From Flammeovirga kamogawensis (GTDB taxonomy: Bacteria > Bacteroidota > Bacteroidia > Cytophagales > Flammeovirgaceae), in NCBI RefSeq assembly GCF_018736065.1, contig NZ_CP076128.1, positions 806,001-870,000 on the forward strand: DNA of 64,000 bases. Reading direction: 5' to 3'. Of this stretch, positions 7,730-17,496 are shown one piece after another. A program made the translations under genes and the position numbers. How positions within the stretch are numbered: the first letter of the stretch is position 1; each line of letters begins with the position of its first letter. Below the pieces are notes generated by a model. It was not told the origin of the DNA. It saw nothing but the letters and a program-made list of their open reading frames with translations, and searched no databases.

Positions 7730-8434
7730 TTATTTCTTTATTACTCTAGGACGAAATTTTGGTTTTGGTTTATCTTGTGCTGCTTCAGTTTGATTTTCCT
7801 TTTCTGATGAAGAAGATAGAGCAGGTTTAGCAGTAGCCATTTTTGCTTGTTTCTTTTTCTCTTGTTCGAGATCAAATAGCTCCTGTTTTTGTTTTACCTC
7901 TTGCTCTGACATATCAGCAAACCCATAAGTTAGATTACGCATATCTGGCTCACTAAAATCATAGGATTTAGTCATTGTCAAACATTCTGTAGGACATACA
8001 TATGTACAGAGGCCACAAAAGCAGCACTTCGCCATATCAATATCAAATTTAGCGGCATAGATACGCTTTGGTGTACCGTCAGAGGTTTCACCTATAACTT
8101 CTGTAGATTTTATTGGTTCAATTTCAATACAATCAACAGGGCAAATTTTTGCACATTTATCGCATACAATACAATCATCTATCTCCAAGTCTAATTTATA
8201 CCTTCCAGTATCTGGAACAGGTAATACTTCTTGAGGATATTTTAAAGTGACAATTGAATTCTGTTTTTCAAAATAATTACTATCGTTGGGAGATATCGGA
8301 TCTCTTCTTTCATTAACTAGTGCATCTTTAAGGTGCTCAATAGTTAATTTTAATCCATGTTTTGAAGTTTGAATAGCTTCTTTGATATTTCCGAAGTATG
8401 TATTATTTGCTCCTAATTTTTTACTCATTCGCAA
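7730..8434 (-). CDS. nuoI: NADH-quinone oxidoreductase subunit I (2x[4Fe-4S])
   Basis: NuoI carries clusters N6a and N6b of complex I. Two ferredoxin motifs are visible: CIVCDKCAKICP near residue 88 and CCFCGLCTYVCP near residue 138, giving all eight cysteines. The N-terminal 80 residues include the amphipathic region and RRDPISPND. The C-terminal 55 residues are a charged Lys/Gln/Ala/Pro tail (QEKKKQAKMATAKPA...) longer than in many NuoI proteins. The start could also be Met3. It is coupled to nuoJ (2-bp gap) but separated from the rest of a normal nuo operon. Confidence 0.95.
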   Translation of the reverse strand: MRMSKKLGANNTYFGNIKEAIQTSKHGLKLTIEHLKDALVNERRDPISPNDSNYFEKQNSIVTLKYPQEVLPVPDTGRYKLDLEIDDCIVCDKCAKICPVDCIEIEPIKSTEVIGETSDGTPKRIYAAKFDIDMAKCCFCGLCTYVCPTECLTMTKSYDFSEPDMRNLTYGFADMSEQEVKQKQELFDLEQEKKKQAKMATAKPALSSSSEKENQTEAAQDKPKPKFRPRVIKK

Positions 8435-8592
8435 ATCTTTTGATAATTCATTGTAAAGTTAGTAATTTCTATAACTATATACTTTCTATTTGATGAATTG
8501 TTTCTGAATATTTAATTTATCTGAATGTATTAAGATGTGAAGCATTAATCAATTAACTTCACTAATCTATTATTACAACTTGTTTATAGTTC

Positions 8593-9249
8593 ATGAATAT
8601 TATTGTTGAAGACTTCACAAAATCATGGGTTACCCCATCAGAATATGATTATTTGTTAGCACATGGCTGGAGGCATTTTGGAGACAATTTCTTTAGGTAT
8701 AATATTAATATGCATGATAATGCAATATGTAATGTTATCCCTCTAAGGGTAAAACTCCAGGATTTTATTTATTCAAAATCTCAGAAGAAAATCCAAAAAA
8801 AATGTTCTGAATTCACTATTTCCATAGATAATGTTTGTATTGATAATGTTACCCATTCCCTATTTGAAAAACATAAAAAAAAATTTATCGATAACACTCC
8901 ATCATCTATTTACGACTTTTTGTCGAGTAAAAATGTTAGCAATGTACCTACTCAAATTAAAGAAGTCCGGGTTTTTGATTCAGAAACTTTAATAGCAATT
9001 AGCTATTTTGCTATAGGTGAAAATAGTATTTCAAGTATTTATGGAATGTTTGATACAGACTATAATAGATATAGCTTGGGCCTTTTTACAATGTTTATTG
9101 AAATAGAATTTGCAAAAACACAAGATCTACTCTACTATTATCATGGATACTGTTATGATGTGAGTTCTTTTTATGATTACAAAAAGAAGTTTAGAGCAGT
9201 TCAAAGCTATCAGTGGGATACAAAAAAATGGTCTAACATTATTAAATAA
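8593..9249 (+). CDS. Arginyl/leucyl-tRNA-protein transferase-like protein (Bpt/Ate1 family)
   Basis: The protein (218 residues) matches the Bpt/Ate1 fold: an N-terminal LLAHGWRHFGDNFFRYN, then PLRVKLQDFIYSKSQKK, and a C-terminal acyltransferase part with HSLFEKHKKKF, VRVFDSETLIAISYF, SSIYGMFDTDYNRYSLG and YYYHGYCY. Family members transfer an amino acid from charged tRNA to protein N-termini, marking them for the ClpAP N-degron pathway. The N-terminal cysteine cluster (C-x-x-C-x-x-C-x-P-x-R in Bpt) is reduced to one Cys (AICNVIPLR), so activity or specificity may differ. Its last 8 bp overlap the convergent lpxK. Confidence 0.78.
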   Translation: MNIIVEDFTKSWVTPSEYDYLLAHGWRHFGDNFFRYNINMHDNAICNVIPLRVKLQDFIYSKSQKKIQKKCSEFTISIDNVCIDNVTHSLFEKHKKKFIDNTPSSIYDFLSSKNVSNVPTQIKEVRVFDSETLIAISYFAIGENSISSIYGMFDTDYNRYSLGLFTMFIEIEFAKTQDLLYYYHGYCYDVSSFYDYKKKFRAVQSYQWDTKKWSNIIK

Positions 9250-10249
9250 TACCATTAATTATATCTTGAAGTTGCTCTTCTTGATCAAACATTATTTTTG
9301 TTACAATTGGGACTACTAAAAAAGTCAAACTACTTTTAGAGATCAATGGCTTTAGTTTAGCAGCATCTTTTTCTGTAATTACGACTGTTTTATTTAATCC
9401 AATTTCATTTTCAATTCTAGAAATTGTCTTCTCTGTAAATGAATAATGATCTCTAAATTTATAATGATTGACTATTTTAATTCCTTGACTTTCAAGATAA
9501 CCTACTAATGGTGTAGGGTTCGCAATACTAGTCATTAAATACAGATCATTAGGCATAGAAACCTTTGATGAGTCTATTAAATTATAAGGTTGTCCGTACC
9601 CTATTTCAGAAAATAAAATTTTACAATCGTCTTTTGAATAGAGTTTAGTTTTAGAGATATACGAATCAAACACTTCAGGAGAATAATCTCCTAATACTTT
9701 TGTAAAGATTATTATATCTGCTCTCTTAGCTCCTTTTCGATTTTCTCTTAATCTACCTAAAGGAAGTACATCATCTTTAAAAAATGGTTTATTAAAATCA
9801 GATAGCATAATATTTAAATCACGATGAATACCTCTATGCTGATAAGCATCATCAAGAATGACTACTTCTGCTTTCTCAAAAAATGGAACACCAAATACCC
9901 TTTGTTCAGAAACAACAACTTCAATTTTATTATATTTAGTATGATACTGCATTGGTTCATCACCAATTGTTTTTGCCGTAGCATTTTCATCTGCTTTTAT
10001 GGGACCTGAAGTTTTTCTACCATATCCTCTACTTAATACTCCTACTTCTCTACTATTTTGAATTCTTTCAATCAAAAATTCAACAAAAGGAGTTTTTCCA
10101 GTACCTCCAACCGATAGATTACCTACAGAGATTACTTTTAAATCAAATCTAACAGGTCTTACACTCTTTGTGTCGTATTTTCTGTTTCTAATAGAAGTAA
10201 CTGCATCATAAACGGCAGATAAAGGATATAATAAAAAATTCATACGCAA
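9242..10249 (-). CDS. lpxK: Tetraacyldisaccharide 4'-kinase
   Basis: LpxK phosphorylates the 4' position of the lipid A disaccharide precursor at the inner membrane. The P-loop is VGNLSVGGTGKTP (about residues 41-53), followed by SRGYGRKTSG, DEPMQYH, and the catalytic/magnesium segment VVILDDAYQHRGIHRDLNIMLSD. The C-terminal half has HYKFRDHYSFTEKT and TEKDAAKL, all typical. The first 20 residues are hydrophobic and probably contact the membrane. Length (335) is normal. It lies just downstream of the sucC terminator. Confidence 0.96.
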   Translation of the reverse strand: MRMNFLLYPLSAVYDAVTSIRNRKYDTKSVRPVRFDLKVISVGNLSVGGTGKTPFVEFLIERIQNSREVGVLSRGYGRKTSGPIKADENATAKTIGDEPMQYHTKYNKIEVVVSEQRVFGVPFFEKAEVVILDDAYQHRGIHRDLNIMLSDFNKPFFKDDVLPLGRLRENRKGAKRADIIIFTKVLGDYSPEVFDSYISKTKLYSKDDCKILFSEIGYGQPYNLIDSSKVSMPNDLYLMTSIANPTPLVGYLESQGIKIVNHYKFRDHYSFTEKTISRIENEIGLNKTVVITEKDAAKLKPLISKSSLTFLVVPIVTKIMFDQEEQLQDIINGII

Positions 10250-10258
10250 AAATAATAT

Positions 10259-10291
10259 AAAAAAAGCCCATCAGTACAATCTGATGGGCTA
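10259..10291 (-). terminator. Terminator after sucC
   Basis: Perfect 10-bp hairpin AGCCCATCAG (10266-10275) / CTGATGGGCT (10282-10291); on the minus strand it is followed by a T-run. It separates sucC from lpxK. Confidence 0.9.
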
Positions 10292-10317
10292 AATATATAA
10301 GAATAATTCTATTCTTG

Positions 10318-11508
10318 TTATGCTAGAGCGATTTTCACCTTCTCTGCAGCTTCTTTTAATGTAATTGCAGAAGTAACTTTTAATCCTGACTCATCAATGA
10401 TTTTAGCTCCTTCTTCAGCATTTGTACCTTGTAAACGTACAATAATTGGAATCTGAATATCACCAATATTTTTGTAAGCTTCAACAACACCATTGGCAAC
10501 ACGATCACAACGAACGATTCCACCAAAAACGTTAATTAAAATAGCTTTTACATTTGGGTCTTTCAAGATGATTCTGAAACCAGCTTCTACAGTAGTAGCA
10601 TTTGCTCCACCCCCAACATCAAGGAAGTTAGCAGGATCACCACCAGATAATTTAATCATATCCATTGTAGCCATTGCTAATCCAGCACCATTTACCATAC
10701 AACCAACGTTTCCGTCAAGTTTTACATAGTTTAATCCAGCTGCACTTGCTTCTACTTCTGTAGGATCTTCCTCAGTTACATCACGCATAGCAGCAATGTC
10801 TTTATGACGATACAAAGCACTTTCATCTAAACTTACTTTAGCATCTACTGCCATTACTTGATCATCAGAAGTTTTGAAAACAGGGTTGATTTCAAACATT
10901 TCAGAATCAGTACCTACGTAAGCATTATATAATGAAACTACGAATTTCACCATTTCTTTAAATGCTTTACCAGAAGTTCCTAAGTTAAATGCAATGCGTC
11001 TAGCTTGGAATCCTTGGATACCTACTGCTGGGTCGATCTCTTCTTGGAAGATAAGCTCAGGAGTTTTTTCCGCTACTTCCTCGATATCCATACCACCTTC
11101 AGTAGAATACATAATCATATTTTTACCTGTCGCACGGTTTAAAAGTACAGACATGTAGTATTCTTTTACTTCAGACTCACCAGGATAATAAACATCCTCT
11201 TGAATCATCACCTTTAATACCTTCTTACCTTCAGCTCCAGTTTGAGGAGTAACTAACTGCATTCCGATGATATCATCAGATAAAGACTTTACATCTTCAA
11301 TGCTTTTTGCTACTTTAACTCCACCACCTTTACCACGGCCACCTGCGTGAATTTGGGCTTTTACTACCCAGAACTTAGTTCCAGTTTCTTTGTTCAGTTT
11401 TTTAGCAACCTCTACAGCTTCTTCTGGAGTGTCTGCTACGTATCCAGCAGGTACTTTAACTCCGTACTCTTTTAAGATACTTTTTGCTTGGTATTCGTGA
11501 ATGTTCAT
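10318..11508 (-). CDS. sucC: Succinyl-CoA synthetase, beta subunit
   Basis: SucC is the nucleotide-binding subunit that pairs with SucD to interconvert succinyl-CoA and succinate with ADP/ATP or GDP/GTP in the TCA cycle. The 396 residues start with [16 protein letters not shown]; the ATP-grasp domain has [15 protein letters not shown] (residues 50-64) and EMFEINPV (near 203). The C-terminal CoA-ligase part has [17 protein letters not shown] and [16 protein letters not shown]. sucD is not adjacent. With gltA and mdh it makes three TCA enzymes in this 15-kb stretch, though in separate units. Confidence 0.97.
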   Translation of the reverse strand: MNIHEYQAKSILKEYGVKVPAGYVADTPEEAVEVAKKLNKETGTKFWVVKAQIHAGGRGKGGGVKVAKSIEDVKSLSDDIIGMQLVTPQTGAEGKKVLKVMIQEDVYYPGESEVKEYYMSVLLNRATGKNMIMYSTEGGMDIEEVAEKTPELIFQEEIDPAVGIQGFQARRIAFNLGTSGKAFKEMVKFVVSLYNAYVGTDSEMFEINPVFKTSDDQVMAVDAKVSLDESALYRHKDIAAMRDVTEEDPTEVEASAAGLNYVKLDGNVGCMVNGAGLAMATMDMIKLSGGDPANFLDVGGGANATTVEAGFRIILKDPNVKAILINVFGGIVRCDRVANGVVEAYKNIGDIQIPIIVRLQGTNAEEGAKIIDESGLKVTSAITLKEAAEKVKIALA

Positions 11509-11820
11509 GTCTATTGACCCGTTGGGTGCACAAGTTTGTTTTGTGTATTGCTACTATATGAAAAACATAAAATGACCGAGATCATTTATGTTTAATACTA
11601 CAATTCTAAATAAAATAAAACAAACATCAAATTTGCTTATGCGAATACTCGATATTTTTTTATTTTATTTTAAAATTTATTCTTAAAAAAATAGTGACTT
11701 AAAAATAAAAACTACACAACTAATCGTATTCAACCTTCTGATATATAGTTACTTGACTTTATTAAGTTGTAGTTGATATAAAAAAAGAGCTACTCTAATT
11801 ATAGAATAGCCCCTTATTAA
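11509..11820. other. Intergenic stretch between topA and sucC
   Basis: AT-rich, 312 bp, no gene. Apart from the topA terminator at its left end it should hold the sucC promoter, but I found no clear match to the -33/-7 consensus. Confidence 0.5.
11781..11815 (-). terminator. Terminator after topA
   Basis: Imperfect hairpin between GAGCTACTCTA and TAGAATAGCCC (two mismatches), followed on the minus strand by T7. It lies just beyond the topA stop. Confidence 0.75.
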
Positions 11821-14256
11821 TTATTTTTTCGTTGCCGTTTTTCTTGTAGTGACTTTTTTCTTTGCTGGAGCTTTTTTAGCTGCAGGTTTCTTTGTCGCGG
11901 CTTTCTTTTTTGCAGGTTCTTTTTTTGTTGCTGCAGCTTTCTTACCTCTTGTTTTTGGCTCTGGAGCCTCTTCAATTATCTTTTTTACTTCTTCGTAAGT
12001 TAGCTCTTTTGCTTTCTCCTTTAACTCTTTAGGGATTTTAATATTGGCTTTATTATAAGAAATATATGGTCCCCATCTACCATTTAGGAGTTGTAAGTTC
12101 TCTTCTTCTTCAAAAGTTTTAATTAGTTTTTCAGCATCTGCTTTTCGCTTTGCTTCAATTAAACCAATTGCTACATCTAATTCAACAGTTTCTGGAGCAT
12201 ATTCTTTTCCTAAAGAAACAAACTTTCCATCATGTCTTATATAAGGTCCAAAACGACCAATTGCAGCGACAACAACTTTATCTTCGTAGGTTCCTATTGT
12301 TCTCGGAAGCTTGAATAATTCAAGAGCATCTTCAAGAGTAATAGTTTCTAAGTATTGGCCTTTTCGTAAAGATGCAAACTTCTTGTCTTCATCTTCTTGA
12401 TCACCGATTTGTGCAATTGGACCAAATCTACCTAAGCGTGTAATTACTTTTTTACCAGTTGCAGGGTCAATTCCAAGTTCCCTTTCTGCATGAGCTTCAG
12501 CTCTATCAGCGTTCTCTTCTGTGTCAACAACGGTATCATGGAATGGTTTATAAAAACCACCAAGCATTTTCTGCCATTCTAGGTTTCCATGAGCAATTTC
12601 ATCAAATTGTTCCTCTACATTCGCTGTAAATGAATAATCAACAACATTCGGAAAATGCTTTACGAGGAAATCATTTACAACCATTCCCATATTTGTTGGG
12701 AACAATTTACTTTTTTCAGCTCCATAAGTTTCAGTCAATTGTTTTTCATTGACCTCATTATTCTTCAGAACTATTTTTACATAATTTCTTTCTTTACCAT
12801 CTCTAGCTTCTTTAATCACATACTCTCTACGTTGAATTGTAGAAATTGTAGGTGCATAAGTAGATGGTCTACCGATACCTTTTTCTTCTAACGTCTTAAC
12901 TAAACTAGCTTCAGTATAACGTGCTGGAGGTCTAGAAAAACGTTGGGTAGCATTCATTTGATCTAGAGGCATATCTTGACCAATTGAAAGCGGAGGTAAC
13001 ATACCTTTAGTATCTTCATCCTCATCTATTTCATCATCATTTGATTCAATATATGCTTTCAAGAATCCTTCAAATTTGATCACTTCACCTTTTGCTACAA
13101 ATTTCTCAGCTCTTTTTGGAGTAGTAACCTCTGCAGTAGTTCTCTCTAGCTTTGCATCAGCCATTTGAGAAGCTACAGCTCTTTTCCATATTAGATCATA
13201 TAAGCGTGCCTCACGATTGTCTGACAACTCTAGTTTATGATTCTTAAAGTTGGTTGGTCTAATTGCCTCGTGAGCTTCTTGTGCACCTTTATTAGATGTT
13301 TTGAAATGTCTTTCTTGAACAAAATCATTTCCATAAACTCTAGATATTTCTTCTGTTGCAGATTGAATTGCTTCATTTGATAAGTTTAATGAATCTGTAC
13401 GCATATATGTAATATGACCAGCTTCATATAGTTTTTGAGCAATTGACATTGTAGAGGCAACTGAATATCCCAATTTTCTACTTGCCTCTTGCTGAAGTGT
13501 AGAAGTTGTAAAGGGAGGAGCCGGTGTTTTCTTACCAGGTCTTGTTTTTATATCTGTTATTGAAAAATCTGCACCAAGACAATCTTGTAAGAAAGAATTT
13601 GCTTCTTCTTTTGTTTTAAACTTTGTACTTAATTCAGCTTCTAAAAACTTATTATTACCTAGTTCAAAAGTTGCAATCACTTTAAAAAAGTCTTTAGCAT
13701 TGAAAGCTTCAATTTCTCTTTCACGTTCAACAACTAATCTTGCAGCTACACTTTGTACACGCCCTGCAGAAAGACCTCTTTGAATTTTTTTCCATAAAAC
13801 TGGAGATAATTCAAAACCAACTAATCTATCTAAAATACGTCTTGCTTGTTGTGCATTAACAAGATCGTAATCAATAGTTCTTGGGTGCTTAATTGCAGAT
13901 TGAATTGCAGATTTAGTAATTTCTCTAAATACAATCCTTTTAGTATCGTTATCTTTTAATTTAAGTGTTTCTTTAAGATGCCAAGATATAGCTTCTCCTT
14001 CGCGGTCATCATCGGTTGCTAACCATACCATTTCAGCATCCTTTGATAATTTCTTTAACTCTCTTATTACGTCCTTTTTATCAGGAGAAACTTCATAATG
14101 GGGAATGAAATCGTGGTCAACATCAATTGCATCGTTTCCTTTTTTTAAGTCACGTACATGGCCATAACTTGATCTTACGGTGTAGCCCTCACCTAGGTAT
14201 TTTTCGATAGTCTTTGCCTTTGCAGGTGACTCGACAATTAATAAGTTCTTAGTCAT
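11821..14256 (-). CDS. topA: DNA topoisomerase I with histone H1-like basic tail
   Basis: Type IA topoisomerase that relaxes negative supercoils. The TOPRIM domain has LLIVESPAKAKTIEKYLG and LATDDDREGEAISWHL; the catalytic tyrosine is in HITYMRTDSLNLS (about residue 285). Further conserved parts are AHEAIRPT and EEKGIGRPSTYAPTI. Instead of zinc-finger cysteines, the C-terminal part holds several GRFGPYIRHDGKFVSL-type repeats (residues 600-760), as in many non-enterobacterial TopA proteins. The last 45 residues are almost only Lys, Ala, Thr and Pro (KKAATKKPAAKKAPAKK), resembling histone H1 tails. Divergent from gltA. Confidence 0.97.
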   Translation of the reverse strand: MTKNLLIVESPAKAKTIEKYLGEGYTVRSSYGHVRDLKKGNDAIDVDHDFIPHYEVSPDKKDVIRELKKLSKDAEMVWLATDDDREGEAISWHLKETLKLKDNDTKRIVFREITKSAIQSAIKHPRTIDYDLVNAQQARRILDRLVGFELSPVLWKKIQRGLSAGRVQSVAARLVVEREREIEAFNAKDFFKVIATFELGNNKFLEAELSTKFKTKEEANSFLQDCLGADFSITDIKTRPGKKTPAPPFTTSTLQQEASRKLGYSVASTMSIAQKLYEAGHITYMRTDSLNLSNEAIQSATEEISRVYGNDFVQERHFKTSNKGAQEAHEAIRPTNFKNHKLELSDNREARLYDLIWKRAVASQMADAKLERTTAEVTTPKRAEKFVAKGEVIKFEGFLKAYIESNDDEIDEDEDTKGMLPPLSIGQDMPLDQMNATQRFSRPPARYTEASLVKTLEEKGIGRPSTYAPTISTIQRREYVIKEARDGKERNYVKIVLKNNEVNEKQLTETYGAEKSKLFPTNMGMVVNDFLVKHFPNVVDYSFTANVEEQFDEIAHGNLEWQKMLGGFYKPFHDTVVDTEENADRAEAHAERELGIDPATGKKVITRLGRFGPIAQIGDQEDEDKKFASLRKGQYLETITLEDALELFKLPRTIGTYEDKVVVAAIGRFGPYIRHDGKFVSLGKEYAPETVELDVAIGLIEAKRKADAEKLIKTFEEEENLQLLNGRWGPYISYNKANIKIPKELKEKAKELTYEEVKKIIEEAPEPKTRGKKAAATKKEPAKKKAATKKPAAKKAPAKKKVTTRKTATKK

Positions 14257-14628
14257 TTATATATATATCTATCCTTTATTCAGATTTTAGGGTAATTAAT
14301 TTGTGGTATAACTCCCGCGCGAAACAACTTATTATAAATAACAGTACACTTCCAAAAAAAATCACATTTTTATTAAAAATTTATTCAAATCATTCCTAAA
14401 AGTAACTTTAATTTGAAAAATACATGATAATAGTCATTTAATAATGTAAAAAACTTTTAGTGCTGATTTTTAACCGTTTTAGCGCTATAGGGGTGTTATT
14501 TACTATGTTTTTTTTGCATTAAAGTAAATCTTAAAATATATTTAGGCACTCAAATACATAATGGGTAAAATTTTCTATATGGTTTTTATTAATACACGTG
14601 CGAAAAATTAATTATCTATCACAAGATT
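14257..14628. other. Divergent control region between topA and gltA
   Basis: AT-rich with a small GC-rich patch (CCCGCGCG near 14314). It must contain promoters for topA (left) and gltA (right), but no box matched the consensus well enough to call. No gene is seen. Confidence 0.5.
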
Positions 14629-14682
14629 ATGCAAGAAGTAGAACTTAACCACAACAAACCTCAAACAAATTCAGACAAGGAC

Positions 14683-15963
14683 ATGAGTGAAAAAACAGCG
14701 CAATTATCGTATGCCGGTAAATCTTACGATCTCCCTGTAATTAAGGGGTCAGAGGAAGAAATCGGAGTTGACATTAGTAAACTTCGTGGTCAAAGCGGAT
14801 TGATTACATTAGATGTAGGATTCAAGAACACGGGTTCAACGACAAGTGACGTTACGTTTTTAGATGGTGAGAAAGGTATTTTAAGATACAGAGGCTATTC
14901 TATCGAAGACCTTTGTGAGCATTCTTCATTCTCTGAAGTAGCTTACCTTTTAATCAATGGTGAATTACCAACATCAGAAGAATTTGATAAATTCCAAGAT
15001 GATATCTCACACCATACATTAGTGCATGAAAATATCAGAAAGATTTTTGATGGTTTCCCTGCTGATGCTCACCCAATGGGAGTTTTATCTTCATTAGTTA
15101 CTTCTCTTACTGCATTCCACCCAGAATCATTAGATCCAAATAGAGATCCTAAAATGGTTGACTTAACAATCCATCGTTTGATTGCTAAGTTACCTACACT
15201 AGCATCATGGGTATTTAAGAAAAAATTAGGTCATCCTTTAAACTATCCTGAAAACAAATTAGGATATGTAGAAAACTTCATGAAAATGATGTTTGGATTA
15301 CCAACAGAAGAATATAATATCGATCCGGTATTAGTTGATGCATTTGATAAATTATTAATCTTACACGCAGATCACGAGCAAAACTGTTCTGCTGCAACAG
15401 TAAGAGTAGTAGGTTCTTCTCAAGCATCTTTATATGTAGCAATTGCTGCAGGTATCAATGCTTTATGGGGTCCTTTACATGGTGGTGCAAACCAAGCTGT
15501 AATTGAAATGTTGGAAGATATTCACGCTAATGGTGGTGATGTCGATCAATATATCGCTAAAGCAAAAGATCCTAATGATCCTTTCCGTTTAATGGGATTC
15601 GGGCATAGAGTTTACAAAAACTTTGACCCTCGTGCTAAAATTATCAAAAAACACGCAGATGCTGTTTTAGATAAATTAGGTATCGAAGATCCTTTATTAG
15701 AGATTGCAAAAGGTTTAGAAGAGAAAGCTCTTCAAGATGAATATTTCCAAAAAAGAAAATTATATCCAAACGTGGATTTCTATTCTGGAATTATTTACAA
15801 AGCAATGGGCTTCCCAACAGAAATGTTTACAGTTCTTTTTGCTCTTGGTCGTCTTCCTGGTTGGATCGCACAATGGAAAGAATCAAGAAACTTGAACCAA
15901 CCAATCTCACGTCCTCGTCAGATTTATACTGGTTCTCCATCAAGACCTTATCCAGCAAAATAA
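14683..15963 (+). CDS. gltA: Citrate synthase
   Basis: Condenses oxaloacetate and acetyl-CoA to open the TCA cycle. The hexameric-type enzyme shows FLDGEKGILRYRGYSIEDL, the catalytic His regions LHADHEQNCSAATVR and PLHGGANQAV, and the catalytic-Asp region MGFGHRVYKNFDPRA followed by NVDFYSGIIYKAMG. The ATG at 14683 (MSEKTAQLSYAGKSY) is preferred because family proteins start there; an ATG at 14629 would add 18 polar residues. Single gene with its own terminator. Confidence 0.97.
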   Translation: MSEKTAQLSYAGKSYDLPVIKGSEEEIGVDISKLRGQSGLITLDVGFKNTGSTTSDVTFLDGEKGILRYRGYSIEDLCEHSSFSEVAYLLINGELPTSEEFDKFQDDISHHTLVHENIRKIFDGFPADAHPMGVLSSLVTSLTAFHPESLDPNRDPKMVDLTIHRLIAKLPTLASWVFKKKLGHPLNYPENKLGYVENFMKMMFGLPTEEYNIDPVLVDAFDKLLILHADHEQNCSAATVRVVGSSQASLYVAIAAGINALWGPLHGGANQAVIEMLEDIHANGGDVDQYIAKAKDPNDPFRLMGFGHRVYKNFDPRAKIIKKHADAVLDKLGIEDPLLEIAKGLEEKALQDEYFQKRKLYPNVDFYSGIIYKAMGFPTEMFTVLFALGRLPGWIAQWKESRNLNQPISRPRQIYTGSPSRPYPAK

Positions 15964-15984
15964 TTTGTTGTTTAAAATATAAAG

Positions 15985-16012
15985 AAAAGCCATCAGTAAT
16001 GATGGCTTTTTT
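15985..16012 (+). terminator. Terminator after gltA
   Basis: Perfect hairpin AAAAGCCATCA-gtaa-TGATGGCTTTT (15985-16010) followed by more T. Confidence 0.92.
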
Positions 16013-16030
16013 TCTTCATACTATTCAATC

Positions 16031-17422
16031 ATGAAAGGCTTTTATCTAACCTACATTTTCCTATTACTTCTACCCTCTTATATATTTGCTCAGAATAATT
16101 ATTATTGGTCACAACAACAAGGGCCAAACGGTAATTTATTAGGAGGATCATTAGCATCTGGAGCTTCCGATAACAGTGCTATCTTTTATAACCCTGGTGC
16201 TTTAGCATTTACCGAAACTCCCAATGTTTCTTTAACTTCAGACTTAATTAGTTATACATTCTTACATATAAAAAATGGTGCAGGCGAAGGTTTAGATATA
16301 AAGGGTAATCAATTAACAACTAAACCACAAATGCTTGCTGGAACTGCATTTGGTGCAAAGAATAACAGATTTAAAGTTACATATGCTATTTTTAATCTTC
16401 TAAATGAAAAGAGCGAATACTCTGCTCAAAATACAGCACAAATTAGCAATTCAAATCAAGTCTATGAAGGATTCTTTAATTATAAAAATGCCTTAAGAAA
16501 TGATAGATTTGCAATTGGCACAACTTATAGATTAGCTGATAATATTGGTATTGGAATTACTCATTTTGTTGATATTAAATCAACAGAAATAACGTCGAAT
16601 ACCAATGAAAGTTGGTATACTAATAAACTAGCAACTAATTATAGTAATGATTTTAAAAATTTAAAATATTCTCATGTATCACTATTATGGAAACTTGGTA
16701 TAGCATGGCATTATAATGAAAAACTTAATTTGGGCTTGAATTTTGAAACTCCAGATATTCGAATAAAATTTCTTTCAACTGCTTATTCAAGAAGAATTAC
16801 TGAAACATTAGATGATAATGGAGTACTAGAAAAGTATTCATCTAGTCAAGATAAAGTTTACACTTCCTATTCATTACCTTTTACTTTTGACCTAAATTTA
16901 GGCTACACAACAAAATATACACAATACTCTGCAAGAGTCGGTTTTTTTAGTAAGGTTGAAAAATATAACTTACTCCAACTCAAATCAGAGACTACAATTA
17001 ACCCTTCTCCCGACCCAGGGTTTAATCAATATACTTTATCAAACAAAAGAATAGTAAATTATGCTATAGGAGTTAAACATAGAATTCTTAACGACATGAA
17101 TATTTTAATGGGTTTCAGAACCGATTTTAATTTCATAAACCAAGAAGATCTTAATTTTACTAAAGATAATTTTCTTTCTTTTAATTATTGGGATGTATAT
17201 CATTTTTCATCAGGTGTTGAATGGTTTGGTTCTAATTTTAATATAATTGCGGGTATTGTTGCAGATTTTGGATTCTCTGAAAATAATCCTCAATTAGTCA
17301 ATCTAACAGCACGTCCATATTCAGAATTAGATAATTTTAATACAAATACTGAGACAAGTTATTTACAACTAAATCTAATTTTTGGTATTACCTATCATTT
17401 CAAGGATAGAACTCAAATGTAA
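16031..17422 (+). CDS. Outer-membrane beta-barrel protein (FadL/OmpP1-like)
   Basis: Signal peptide (residues 1-20, ending YIFAQ) then LLGGSLASGASDNSAIFYNPGALAFTE, the N-terminal hatch pattern shared by FadL/OmpP1/PorV-type barrels. The rest (463 residues) alternates hydrophobic and polar residues with many Tyr/Phe-ended strands, and it ends LQLNLIFGITYHFKDRTQM, with the barrel's final strand close to the C-terminus. FadL-type proteins carry hydrophobic molecules across the outer membrane; PorV acts in type IX secretion. Which applies cannot be decided here. The secreted sortilin-like protein follows 74 bp downstream on the same strand. Confidence 0.72.
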   Translation: MKGFYLTYIFLLLLPSYIFAQNNYYWSQQQGPNGNLLGGSLASGASDNSAIFYNPGALAFTETPNVSLTSDLISYTFLHIKNGAGEGLDIKGNQLTTKPQMLAGTAFGAKNNRFKVTYAIFNLLNEKSEYSAQNTAQISNSNQVYEGFFNYKNALRNDRFAIGTTYRLADNIGIGITHFVDIKSTEITSNTNESWYTNKLATNYSNDFKNLKYSHVSLLWKLGIAWHYNEKLNLGLNFETPDIRIKFLSTAYSRRITETLDDNGVLEKYSSSQDKVYTSYSLPFTFDLNLGYTTKYTQYSARVGFFSKVEKYNLLQLKSETTINPSPDPGFNQYTLSNKRIVNYAIGVKHRILNDMNILMGFRTDFNFINQEDLNFTKDNFLSFNYWDVYHFSSGVEWFGSNFNIIAGIVADFGFSENNPQLVNLTARPYSELDNFNTNTETSYLQLNLIFGITYHFKDRTQM

Positions 17423-17496
17423 TTGAGTATTTTTCAATTTTCCTTATTAGTACTTGAACAAATTCATTATTTTTAATCAGTAGATTATTAAACTTA

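Noticed and set aside
10250-10257. CAAAAATA (minus TATTTTTG) directly before lpxK
   Set aside because: It touches the lpxK start codon, leaving no room for a transcript start and leader; judged a chance match.
12655-12891. Plus-strand frame inside topA
   Set aside because: Opposite-strand shadow within conserved TopA sequence.
14629-14682. Longer N-terminus for citrate synthase
   Set aside because: The extra 18 polar residues have no counterpart in the family; the ATG at 14683 fits the usual start.
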